NCBI RefSeq assembly: GCF_000297025.1
Contig: NZ_CAKD01000012.1
Span: 1 to 49,396 of the forward strand
Length of the DNA stretch: 49,396 nt
Direction of reading: 5' to 3'
From: Lactobacillus pasteurii DSM 23907 = CRBIP 24.76
Lineage (GTDB): Bacteria > Bacillota > Bacilli > Lactobacillales > Lactobacillaceae
The position numbers and the translations under genes were made by a program. Of the stretch, positions 35,441-45,165 are shown one piece after another. The notes beneath the pieces are model-generated. The model was given only the letters and a program-made list of their open reading frames with translations, was not told where the DNA came from and ran no database searches. The number at the start of each line of letters is the position of its first letter. The first letter of the stretch is position 1.

Positions 35441-36311
35441 TATATCATCTATCATCAACTATATTAAAAAATAAAAATATCAAGGAAAATAATCTAGATA
35501 GTCAGGAGCAAAACGTACAGTTGATTCTGGTAAAATTTAGCATTATACATTCTAATAAAAATTCTCAAGAGAATTCATTTCGATCATGGCTAACATACTA
35601 AGTTTCATCAGAGTCTGGTTGCTATATCCGAATGTTATTTATGATTAGATTTACAAATACTACAAATACGTCAAGTAAGATAATGATATTACTCGTAAGC
35701 CTACCCATGAAAAATGATAATAATCAGATTTAAAAGAATAGAAAGTAAAAATCGAAGAACTAGTTTACGCGGCTATTTAGTTAAATCATAAAAATCAACC
35801 TAATTGTTAGTTTTGTCCTGATACAACCTATTTTTTTTCGTTTGTTTTGTAGCAATAATATGTTGGATCAAGATAGTGATGACAACTTGGTGACTTGAGA
35901 AAGTTGATATGGGGCAGGGAGTTATTCGAATAGTATATGTGTTGATACGGTATGAAATTTCACTTGGAGGTAGGTGACTATCTCTGTTCTACAAGTTATA
36001 CTTAAGATAATTAGTTACACATAAGCAGAGCAATTATAAAAATCAAGGGCAAGTCAACAGATATGTTTTAAGATGCATACGGGAAACATTTTATTTTGGA
36101 TAGGTTGATCAATATTAGCATGTCAACACCTTGTTTTTAAAGACCTTTCAAATATGAAGGAGCTCAACAAACAATCAAACGTTATATCCAAAGATAAATA
36201 AAAACTGTACTTCGATAAAATATCAAAGCACAGTTCCAAATGAAGCTAATTAAGAATATATACTCATTTTTGAAGTCATAAACTTAATTCAGTAGCTATT
36301 TAGTATTGCTA
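35441..36311. other. Gap between the two convergent methyltransferase genes
   Basis: About 870 bases without a convincing gene on either strand. Short open frames lack ribosome sites and have poor codon use. Near 36150-36195 the plus strand reads KYEGAQQTIKRYIQR, in the style of an IS transposase end, but is too short to be sure. An imperfect hairpin with AACTGT/ACAGTT ends (about 36207-36237) could terminate the minus-strand gene. Confidence 0.35.
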
Positions 36312-39233
36312 TTATATTTCAGATAGCAAGTTGACATCTTTAACTTGTAAGTGCCATTTAGCTGAAGCTTTTTTCCAAATAAAATACTTTTCGAAAATTT
36401 CGACTAATGATTTATATTTTTTAGATAATTGTTCTAGCCACCCATTTTCAATCAACATTTCCATAATTCCCATGTCATATAGTTCTGGAGTGCTTAGATC
36501 ACCATATTTTTCAAGAAGCTTTTTTGCTTCTTTAACAACTGAATCTTCAATATCGTTTACAGATATCGAAGTAATAGATTGTGGTAACTTATGACGAGTA
36601 TTTTCAAAAAAAAGTACAGCATCACCATTTAATGATTTTTTGGGGCTGAGAATATTTTTTACTGTCTTAGATTTTTTTATATGTTCTTGCGATATAAATT
36701 TAAAGCCATTTTGTTCAAGAATCTGTATTAATTTAACCCACACTTCAAGATTACTATCATGAAAAAATAAGCACATTATGTTGTTCTCTTTTAGCTTCAT
36801 TTTACACATTTCAAAGACTTGGTATAAAAGTGAAAAATATTCGTCTTTTCCCTTATCTCTTTCTGGAGCAGATGATACGATAATCTCGTCTTGTAAGTTG
36901 AAATTAACACCTATAAACGGTTTGTATAATTGCATGTATTCAGAATAGAGTACTTGATCCATGTATGGTGGATCTGTAATTATAAGTGATACAGAATCAT
37001 CAGGAATTTCTCTATTGGTGATGTACTGGCTACCTTTGGTTAATACTAATGCATTATTTTCTTTGAGTTCAGAAAAATTGTGAGCCAAAGCACTATTGGA
37101 ATATTGTTGCTTAATATAATTTTGAGCTTTAGCTAGATTTTTCATACGACGATGCAATAGATCTACGATGTTTTTTTCAACACAGTTACTTTTAGGAATC
37201 CATAATGGCCATTGCGAATTTGAATGGGTATCAGTAATTTTTGCAAGATGAAGAACAGACATTAACAAATAATTTAAAACGTTTTTGTCATTAGTATCAT
37301 CAATGTTTTGAATATACTCAACAATATCATTAAGGATAGAAAAATTACGAGGTGTAAAAATATCGCTAATCTTGTCATCGACACCTACAGCAATTTTACT
37401 ATTTTGTATAAGATGTATATTTTTTACTGATCTGTTGTTTTTAACAGTCATAAATCTCGAATAATCATCAACATTTGGATCTTTAACACGTTTTCCACAC
37501 TTAGGACAAGTATAAGAAATGGCTTTAATCTCGAAATTATTTGTATTTCTATCAGGTTTGTCAAAAACGACTTTTGAAATAATACCAATGTTTTTACAGT
37601 TATCACATTCAGTTTTATAGTATTGTAGTAAATCATCTAATTTACATTCAAATTTGTTAAACAAAATATCTAAATTTGTGCTAGGTATATTTTTCAAAAT
37701 GCTACTTGCGATAAAATTTGACATTTCGTTCACGTCACAACCAATACCGATTCTGTTCATATTATTTTTTACTGCTTCAAGCACAGTAACTCCTGAGCCC
37801 ATAAATGGATCAAATACTATGTCATTTTTAGAAGATAAGTGGGTTATTAGAGAATCAATTACATTGAAAGATTTTTGAGACCAATATAAATGAGTATTGT
37901 ACACAGGATTTCTAGAAGTGGGAGTAAGTGATTTGATCTCTTTTTTTAACTTGATTAGGTTATATTGAGACTTATGAACTTCTTGTCCGCAAAGTATCAG
38001 ATATTCAAGCACTTCTTTTGTTGAGCTATTTCGGTTATTAGCGTGTTGATAATCTTTGTACTCAATTTGAACTCTTTTGTTACCGAATATTTTTTTTGCC
38101 ATTTCTACTAATTCCTCAATTGAAATGGTGTATCTGTCGGTCTTTTGATTTGCTTCATCTTTTGGATAAGCGTAGCTCAAAGCAAGAACTATCCCTTTTT
38201 CGTGACAGTAATTGAATAATTCCTCTAAGCGTTTTTTTGCTTTACTCTTTTTACTTAAATCAGATTGATTTCTGCCCTCGGTGTACAGTCCTTTAGTAAA
38301 TTTACCTCTTGAAATAGTTGGTTTAGGGTAATTATATTTAGCCGCAACATTCAATAAGTGATAGTATCTAGAGTACTGCATATCAGTGTAAGGAGGATCA
38401 GCGTATATTAAATCCACGTGTTGTTGATTAAATTTCTCATCCTTTAGAAGAATTGACATATCTTCGTTAAATACTGTACTTTTTTGAATATCAGATGATT
38501 TAGTACTTTTTTCTATAAATTCATCAAGTTTATTTTTGAAGTATTCGAAAATATCTTTTTTACGTTGCTTAAGGTGTCGAGAACTATTTTTTGTGATATT
38601 TAAAGGTTGAGCCATATGCCCATCTTTCGAAAATACAGTCTCACTCATGGCGTAGAATAGACAGCTGAATAAAACATTTTGGATTTCAATATCATCAATT
38701 TCATGAATGGTTTTTATTATAGAATCAATTTGAATTGACTGCTCAATTCCAAAATAAGTACCTGAATAATAGTATAGAAATAAATTGTATTTGTTATTCT
38801 CAGCGAGTAATTTATAATTAACGCGGGCATCTATTCCATTCCATATCGTCGGAAAATTTTTGTATAACGAGATTAAACCAGTTGTAGAATTTAACAAAAG
38901 AAAATTTCTTTCCTTTGCAACAGATATCTCATGAGGTGAAAGAAGTGCTTTAAAATTTGTTTTATATCCTCTGAAAAAAATTTTTTTAGTTTTAAGTAGC
39001 GAATTAGTTGATGGGATGTTTAACAAAGAGGAAGAGATGATGGATGAATAGAGTTCAGCATCATTAGCAATTACAGAATAATCGTCTTTTAAATATGCTC
39101 CTACGCTTCCAGATCCAGCAAAAATATCACATATTTTTGCTCCTGGAGAAACATATTTTCGAAGGTTGGTACTGATAAATGGCATCAATGCAGCCTTATT
39201 TCCTTGATAATTAAGTATTTTAATTAATTCCAT
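36312..39233 (-). CDS. Double DNA methyltransferase (two N6/N4-amino-methyltransferase modules in one chain)
   Basis: A 973-residue protein. Module 1 (about 1-400) resembles Dam/D12 adenine methylases: start LNYQGNKAALMPFI, motif I IFAGSG (37-42), motif IV YADPPYTDMQY (D279-Y282). Module 2 (about 445-870) has motif I DPFMGSGVT (475-483), an inserted zinc ribbon (C543/C546 and C576/C579) and motif IV TDPPYMDQ (D754-Y757). Both catalytic motifs are canonical. The C-terminal ~100 residues (LSTPELYDMGIMEMLIENGW) form a small helical domain, also hinted at in the 792-residue protein. It would modify DNA bases, perhaps one strand per module. The start ATG is at 39231-39233 with GGAGGGTC upstream and a strong promoter behind it. 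Confidence 0.85.
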   Translation of the reverse strand: MELIKILNYQGNKAALMPFISTNLRKYVSPGAKICDIFAGSGSVGAYLKDDYSVIANDAELYSSIISSSLLNIPSTNSLLKTKKIFFRGYKTNFKALLSPHEISVAKERNFLLLNSTTGLISLYKNFPTIWNGIDARVNYKLLAENNKYNLFLYYYSGTYFGIEQSIQIDSIIKTIHEIDDIEIQNVLFSCLFYAMSETVFSKDGHMAQPLNITKNSSRHLKQRKKDIFEYFKNKLDEFIEKSTKSSDIQKSTVFNEDMSILLKDEKFNQQHVDLIYADPPYTDMQYSRYYHLLNVAAKYNYPKPTISRGKFTKGLYTEGRNQSDLSKKSKAKKRLEELFNYCHEKGIVLALSYAYPKDEANQKTDRYTISIEELVEMAKKIFGNKRVQIEYKDYQHANNRNSSTKEVLEYLILCGQEVHKSQYNLIKLKKEIKSLTPTSRNPVYNTHLYWSQKSFNVIDSLITHLSSKNDIVFDPFMGSGVTVLEAVKNNMNRIGIGCDVNEMSNFIASSILKNIPSTNLDILFNKFECKLDDLLQYYKTECDNCKNIGIISKVVFDKPDRNTNNFEIKAISYTCPKCGKRVKDPNVDDYSRFMTVKNNRSVKNIHLIQNSKIAVGVDDKISDIFTPRNFSILNDIVEYIQNIDDTNDKNVLNYLLMSVLHLAKITDTHSNSQWPLWIPKSNCVEKNIVDLLHRRMKNLAKAQNYIKQQYSNSALAHNFSELKENNALVLTKGSQYITNREIPDDSVSLIITDPPYMDQVLYSEYMQLYKPFIGVNFNLQDEIIVSSAPERDKGKDEYFSLLYQVFEMCKMKLKENNIMCLFFHDSNLEVWVKLIQILEQNGFKFISQEHIKKSKTVKNILSPKKSLNGDAVLFFENTRHKLPQSITSISVNDIEDSVVKEAKKLLEKYGDLSTPELYDMGIMEMLIENGWLEQLSKKYKSLVEIFEKYFIWKKASAKWHLQVKDVNLLSEI

Positions 39234-39254
39234 AATGACCCTCCAATATATTAA

Positions 39255-39282
39255 ATTATACTGATTTATGTATTTTTTTCAA
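39255..39282 (-). promoter_or_regulatory. Strong sigma-A promoter of the double methyltransferase gene
   Basis: On the minus strand TTGAAA (39277-39282), a 16-base spacer and a consensus TATAAT (39255-39260) lie 21 bases from the start codon. The short leader contains GGAGGGTC. No operator-like palindrome is visible, so expression is probably constitutive, as expected for a protective methylase. Confidence 0.7.
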
Positions 39283-39542
39283 GCTCAAATGGATTTTTTA
39301 ACAGAATTTTTGTGCATCGCAATTTTAAAAATATTTTGATATGGTCCAATTTAATTTTACAATCGGTGAATTTAAACACTTTAATAATAATTCAATTTAT
39401 AATATTTTTAGTTGTTGGCATGATAATAATTAAGCAATGTAAAATAATTCATATATTCGATTTTTAATCCCATTTTCGACCTCATATAAAAACATCCTAC
39501 TTCCATAGAAGTTAAACTTTAACTAGCTACGAAGATAAAATG

Positions 39543-39612
39543 TTTCTATAGTAAAATAGAATTACAAGTATGAAAAGTGAACTAAATTAGGATGAAAGAG
39601 AATATGAATGAA
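39543..39612 (+). repeat. Duplicated 70-bp promoter/leader segment, copy 1
   Basis: This segment matches 43751-43820, the promoter and first codons of the MATE gene (shared blocks include CTATAGTAAAATAGAATTA and AAGTGAACTAA, with only scattered differences). Here it leads not into a MATE gene but into an IS3-type transposase end. Confidence 0.75.
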
Positions 39613-39735
39613 CTAGAAGAAGCAATCAAAGACTACATTCATTACTACAATAATGATAGAATCAAAACGGTATTAAAAAAAACATACCCCGATAGAATTT
39701 CGGAATATGGTTCTGAACAAAGCTAATCAATAATA
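39604..39735 (+). pseudogene. 3' remnant of an IS3-family transposase (OrfB)
   Basis: The frame reads MNELEEAIKDYIHYYNNDRI, the conserved last part of IS3-family integrase cores (the YNxxR motif just before the C-terminus). A one-base shift in the A-run near 39667-39690 moves the usual ending, SPIEFRNMV-like, to the next frame (PIEFRNMVLNKANQ, stop at about 39735). The catalytic D,D,E region is absent. The flanks of the 39283-40151 gap otherwise contain nothing I can support as a gene. Confidence 0.7.
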
Positions 39736-40151
39736 TGTCCTAAATTTGGGGTTCATATCACTATTAGTGGCCTTTTTATTTTCCCTATTTCAAAATCTTC
39801 CTACTAAGCTAACCAATTTTAAATAACTAGGAACTAATACTTAATTTTTCCTAGATCTAACGGTGGATTTTGCTAATTAATGATATAAGACTATAAATTA
39901 ATATATATAAACCGATCAAAAAAGCTAATTTTGCATTCTGAAATTATCTTTTTGTTTTTTACCTAGTTATTAATTGCATTGAAAAACTTACTGCACTGGA
40001 AGTATCTAAATGCTAGATTATCCATATCCTAAACGTGCGTAAAAATTGCTATATTGAGCGATTTATAAAAATAGTGGTGATTTTACATATAAATATATAC
40101 TATTTATCTCACTTATATCAAAGCACAATTTTGTAATTTTTTCTTACAAAT

Positions 40152-40209
40152 TGTTATCGTTAACAACATTTTTACTTATATTGTTATTGAAAACGCTTAA
40201 CAGTAGAAT
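40152..40209 (+). promoter_or_regulatory. Pullulanase promoter 2: LacI-type operator plus cre inside the core promoter
   Basis: TGTTATCGTTAACA (40152-40165) and TTGAAAACGCTTAA (40187-40200) recur exactly as at the first pullulanase locus, again 35 bases apart. The core promoter is TTGTTA (40181-40186), a 17-base spacer filled by the cre, and TAGAAT (40204-40209). Glucose repression by CcpA and specific control by a LacI-family maltose-type regulator are inferred. Confidence 0.7.
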
Positions 40210-40237
40210 GTTAGTATACCAATTTAGGAGGATTAAC

Positions 40238-43200
40238 ATGTATAAAAAGAAAAACTGTAACAAATTCAGTAAAGTAACATTCATTTGCTCTGCTACAATT
40301 TTGGCCTTTTGTGTAGAAGCAAATTATTCATCAAGTAAAGTTGAAGCATCCGAGATTACGACAGCTCAAACTTCAAACCAAGATGTGAAACTAACTGATT
40401 CTGTTACAGATCTTAATAAAGATAAACCAGAAACTCAAAACAATCAAGTAGAAGATACAACAAAAGTTGTGATTCACTATCAAGGCGACGGAACCAAGTG
40501 GGTACCATATGTCTGGGGCAAGAAGCCTAACGGCAGTGGTAGCCAATACAACTGGGATGGCAAAGACGAGAATGGCTGCTATGCCAACATTAATGTTTCT
40601 GGCAATGAACAGGAAGTTGGTATTTTGATTAAGAATCCATCCAATTGGGATAAAGATGGCGAAGGCAATGACCGCGTTGTCACCGTAGATGATAGTGGTA
40701 AGGCGGAAGTTTTTTACAAAGAAAAGACTGATGAATCACAAAAAAGTAGAAGCTAAATATGATTCAACTAAATTAGATGTTCACTACTACAATAAAGAAG
40801 AAAAAGAAAACAGCATTACTGGTCAAGTTTGGACTGATGGTGATGACACCAAGAAAGAAGTTGCTTTAACTGGAAATAAAGAATTCACTGGTTCATTGGA
40901 TCTATCGGGTGCGGAATTTTCTAAGATTTTCTTCTTAGGTAGTGATGGTATAACTAGAGAATTTACGGCATTGCCTGGTGGAAAGACTTCAATTTATCTA
41001 ACTAATGATGATAAGACTGCTTACTACACAGCAAGTTTTGCACTGGCTTCAGATAGCTTGACCTCCGCTTCAATGATAAACGGTAATACTATCCAAATTG
41101 AAACAGGAAAAAAGCTGAACCAAGAACAAGCCAAAGATAAATTACAATTCAAGGACAATGAAATCGTTGATGTGAAAGCTGTTGATCCGGATGAAAACGG
41201 AGAAAGCAAGAAGTTTGTGCTGACTACTGAAAAAGATTTAGATATTTTAAATGACAATCAAGTCGGAATAAACGACAATTACAAGTCCATTGACATTGGA
41301 AACTATGTTCGTTCAAAGGAATTTGATGACAAGTACTACTATGATGGCAATGACTTAGGTGCTTTATACGCTGCTAATGGTACGCAAATTAAGCTCTGGG
41401 CGCCAACTGCTAAGAACGTAACTTTAAACTTATATAACAGTTTGGATAATTCAGCAACTGCTACTAAAACTTATGCCATGACCAGAAGCGATAAAGGCGT
41501 TTGGACGCTTAAATTAGATGGCGACTACAGGAATTGGGCTTATGATTACTCCTTGCTTTTTGGCAATGGCAAAGAAACCGTCTCAATTGATCCATATGCC
41601 AAGGCTGTGACCATCAATGGCGAACGTGCAGTGATTGCGGACTATGACGCAATCAAGCCGGATAACTTTGACCGACTTCCAGAATTCTCAAAGCCAACGG
41701 ATGCAATTATCTACGAAACAAGCGTGCGCGATTTTACCAGTGATCCAAATTCTGGTATTGAGCATAAAGGCAAGTTCCTTGGCATGATCGAATCTGGCAA
41801 AACTCAAACTGGCCAAGTAACCGGATTAGACTATTTAAAATCTCTTGGCATCACTCATGTTCAGATTATGCCTAGCTATGATTTTGCAAGTTTAGATGAA
41901 AACTCAAACAAGGGAGAATATAACTGGGGTTATGATCCAAAGAACTACAATGTTCCTGAAGGCTCATATGCGACCGACCCTGCCACCCCTGAAAGTCGTA
42001 TTCTTGAAATGAAGAAAATGATCAATCGACTTCACAAGGCTGGAATTAGAGTTGTTATGGATGTGGTTTATAATCACGTCTTTGCTCCAGATAAGCAAGC
42101 TTTGGACAAGACTGTTCCAGGCTATTATTTCCAATATGATGACGAAGGTCATACCACCAATGGAACTGGCGTTGGCAATGATGTAGCCAGTGAAAGAAAG
42201 ATGGCCCGCAAATATATCGTCGATTCGATTAAGTACTGGGTCAAAAACTACAATATCGATGGCTTTAGATTCGATTTGATGGGGATTCTTGACGTCGATA
42301 CAATGAACGAAATTCGTTCAGAAGTAAACAAGATCGATCCAAGCATCTTGATCTATGGCGAAGGTTGGGATATGCGCAAGACCAACCATGATCAAGGGGC
42401 GGCTCAATACAATGCTGACAAGTTAGATGACAAGATTGGCTTTTTCTCAGATGGTATTCGCAATGCGATCAAGGGACCTGAGTTTGGTGGCTTGAAGCCG
42501 GGACTTGTTGAGGGCAATGGCCAAGAAGATAATTATGCCGATAATGCAAGTAAGTTCATTGCTGGATTTTTAGGTGGGGCAGACTATGGCAAACTAGAAA
42601 ACCATCCATATCTTTCACCAAACCAAACGATCAATTATGTCGCTTGTCACGATAATCGCACTTTATACGATATGATCAAGACGCTCATGCCAAACGAGTC
42701 AGAAGAAAATATCATTAAAAGAGACAAACTAGCAACTTCAATGGCTTTGCTAGCACAAGGCGTACCATTTATTCATTCTGGCCAAGAGGCATTGCGGACT
42801 AAGAATGGGGATGACAACAGTTACAACAAACCAATTGAAATCAACCAAATCGATTGGAATCGAGTAGCTGCTAACAAGGATACAGTTGACTACTTCAAGA
42901 AGCTTCTCCAAGTTAGAAAGGACCATTCTTCTTTCAGACAAAGCAACTACGGTGAAATTGCTAAAAATGTCAAAGTTGTTGAAAATGGTACAAATGGTCT
43001 ATTTGCTTTTGAATATCAAGAAAATCGCAAGTAGCTTTATGTAATCTTCAACGTAAAGAATGAAAATAACGAGTTTACGCAAGTAGACTTGTCAAATGCC
43101 AAAGTTTTGCTATCAAGCGATCAAATGAGTTTGAGCAAGATTACCAACTTGGCTCCATTGAGTACTTTGATCGTTGAAGTATCTTCTAATAGCAAATCTG

Positions 43201-43706
43201 ATGATGAAACAGATAGCCACCTTGAAGAAAATAGACCTGATAATTATCAAGTTGCACAAACAGAAGTAGCAGTCAAACCAGATGTTCTTGCAAATATGGA
43301 TTATCTTGAACTCGAACTTACCCACAATGCCTTTGTTTACCTAAAGGATGGCGTAACTGTGGCCATGATCAATGGAAATAAGCAACTCATTACTAAAGGC
43401 AGCAAGATTAAGGCTTTGAACCAAGGTAAGAAATATAGCATGAACGGCAAATTGTTCTACCAAATTGCAGATAATGGCTTTGTAAAAGTGGCCAATACTA
43501 TAAAGCATGTTACTTTGAAACATAATGCATTCATTTACAGTCGAAAAGGCAAGGCTTTGAAGAATGATATCAAGCATGTTGTTTTGAAGAAGGGTAAGAA
43601 GATTACTTTATTAGACAAGGGCAAGATCACCACAATCAAAGGCAAGAAGTTCTATCGAGTTGGACTCAACCAATATATCAAGGTAGCTAACGCTTCTTTG
43701 AACTAG
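40238..43706 (+). pseudogene. pulA: SLAP-tagged type I pullulanase, frameshift plus amber stop
   Basis: The ATG at 40238 follows AGGAGG. Domains in order: signal peptide (to about VEAS), CBM41 starch-binding module (VIHYQGDGTKWVPYVWG), a beta module, and the GH13 catalytic domain with all four regions (DVVYNHV, GFRFDLMG with the nucleophile, YGEGWDM, ACHDNRTLYD). A C-terminal sheet and two SLAP repeats follow. There are two lesions. A run of six A at 40740-40745 (five would keep the frame, aligning QKVEAKYD with QKTPAKYD of copy 1) causes a stop at 40754-40756. A TAG at 43032-43034 replaces the Trp expected in NRKWLYV (copy 1 has NRWMYV). As read, no full enzyme is made; even without the A-run lesion the SLAP anchor would be lost. 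Confidence 0.88.
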
Positions 43707-43723
43707 TTTTTAATAGTAAAACA

Positions 43724-43754
43724 ATCTCACTTTCTTACGGAAGTGGGATTTTTC
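43724..43754 (+). terminator. Terminator of the second pullulanase locus
   Basis: ATCTCACTTTC (43724-43734) pairs with GGAAGTGGGAT (43739-43749, with G-U pairs), then TTTT. Confidence 0.8.
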
Positions 43755-43820
43755 TATAGTAAAATAGAATTATAAGAATAAAAAAGTGAACTAATTAGGA
43801 TGGAAGAGAAGATGAATGAA
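43751..43820 (+). repeat. Duplicated 70-bp promoter/leader segment, copy 2 (MATE gene)
   Basis: The original context of the segment also found at 39543-39612. It contains the MATE leader, a TATAGT/TAAAAT-type -10 zone (about 43755-43764) and the first codons of the gene. Confidence 0.7.
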
Positions 43821-45140
43821 TTATTTGCCAAAGCACCGATCAAAAAGGTCTATTTCCAATTAGCCTTGCCGGTGGTGCTGGGGATGATCACCACCATGAT
43901 CTACAATCTGGCAGACACGTATTTTGTTGCCAAAACGGGAGATGCCAATTTGGTGGCGGGGATTACGATTTCGGCTCCGCTTTCGATGTTTTTAATTGCC
44001 TTAGCCGATATCTTCGGTCTAGGTGGGAGTACCTTGATTTCGCGTCTTTTCGGCGAGCATAATTATGAACTAAGTAAACGGGTAAGTAGTTTTTGTATTT
44101 ATTTGGGAATTATTTCTGGTATAATCACCAGTGTTTTGCTTTTGGCATTTGAACGCCCCATCCTATTGATGATGGGAGCCAAAGCCGGCACCTATGCCGA
44201 TGCAGCCGACTTTTATCGGGTGATTGCTCTTGGTGCGATTACGATTATTTGTTCGCTTATACCGCAGAATCTTCTAAGGACAGAAGGCTTAGCGCTGCAA
44301 GCGATGATTTCAACGGTTAGTGGGACGATTTTCGCCATTATTTTAGATCCGATTTTCCTTTTTGGATTAAAGATGGGCGCCACTGGCGTCGGAATTGCCA
44401 ATATTTTGGGCTATTTGCTGACAGATATTCTGCTATTTTACTTCTTATGGAAGAAGTCCAAGTACCTCAGCATTAATCCGCGCTTGATGAAAATTGATCG
44501 TAAGTCAATTAGATCAATTGTTGCAATCGGTATCCCAAGTTCAATTACCAATTTTGCCCAAACTTTTAGCATGGCTTTGCTTAATAGTTCGCTAGCCATG
44601 TATGGGGCTAATCAAGTGGCTGCGATGGGGATTACGCAAAAGATCTATAGCATCGTCATCTTGGTGATCGTTGGTTTTGCCTTTGGATCTCAGCCGCTAA
44701 TTGGCTATAACTATGGTTCCCAAAACTGGGAGCGTCTACGGGCAATCTTGCGCTTTGATATGTTGGTTCAAGTGGTTTATGCCGTGATCAGTGGCGGAGT
44801 GTTGATGATTTTTTCAAGACAGATTACTGCGATGTTTATGAATCAAGCAGAAATCGTCAGTGCCGGCAGCTATATGTTGATTGCTATCTTGATAACTACG
44901 CCGGTTGTAGGAATTATCTTAGTTTACACCACTGTCTTTCAATCGATCGGCAATGCCTGGGGCGCTTTGCTGATGGCCATCACCCGTCAGGGAATTTTTT
45001 ACTTTATTTCATTGACGATTTTGGAAAAAATCTTTGGCTATCATGGAATTATTTGGGCCCAAGCAATGAGTGACCTATTAACTTGTTTGGTGGGATATCT
45101 GATCTATCGTAATTTATCTTTTGAAAAGCATAAAGAATGA
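43800..45140 (+). CDS. MATE-family multidrug/metabolite efflux transporter
   Basis: A 446-residue membrane protein with about 12 helices in two repeats, exporting cationic compounds using a Na+ or H+ gradient. Family features: LALPVVLGMITTMIYNLADT near the start, GDANLVAGITISAPLSMFL, GLGGSTLISRLFGE (about 80-93), a second-half copy IGIPSSITNFAQTFSMALLN (about 240-259) and FGSQPLIGYNYGSQ (about 297-310). No break is seen. Two starts are possible: ATG 43800 (weak AGG upstream) or ATG 43812 (GGAAGAG just before it), giving MNELFAKAPIKK. Its leader is duplicated at 39543-39612. Substrate unknown. Confidence 0.88.
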   Translation: MEEKMNELFAKAPIKKVYFQLALPVVLGMITTMIYNLADTYFVAKTGDANLVAGITISAPLSMFLIALADIFGLGGSTLISRLFGEHNYELSKRVSSFCIYLGIISGIITSVLLLAFERPILLMMGAKAGTYADAADFYRVIALGAITIICSLIPQNLLRTEGLALQAMISTVSGTIFAIILDPIFLFGLKMGATGVGIANILGYLLTDILLFYFLWKKSKYLSINPRLMKIDRKSIRSIVAIGIPSSITNFAQTFSMALLNSSLAMYGANQVAAMGITQKIYSIVILVIVGFAFGSQPLIGYNYGSQNWERLRAILRFDMLVQVVYAVISGGVLMIFSRQITAMFMNQAEIVSAGSYMLIAILITTPVVGIILVYTTVFQSIGNAWGALLMAITRQGIFYFISLTILEKIFGYHGIIWAQAMSDLLTCLVGYLIYRNLSFEKHKE

Positions 45141-45165
45141 AGTAATGGAAATGTAGGTAAGAATC

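Noticed and set aside
35416..35601. A 61-residue open frame after the nuclease fusion gene
   Set aside because: It starts in the terminator hairpin, lacks a ribosome site and has no family resemblance.
36150..36240. A second IS transposase remnant
   Set aside because: Only about 15 residues have transposase character and the frame breaks at once; kept as a remark in the gap entry only.
32959..39233. BREX, DISARM or Type I restriction systems as the identity of the methyltransferase pair
   Set aside because: No PglZ, BrxC-like ATPase, helicase, HsdR or HsdS gene is present in the window.
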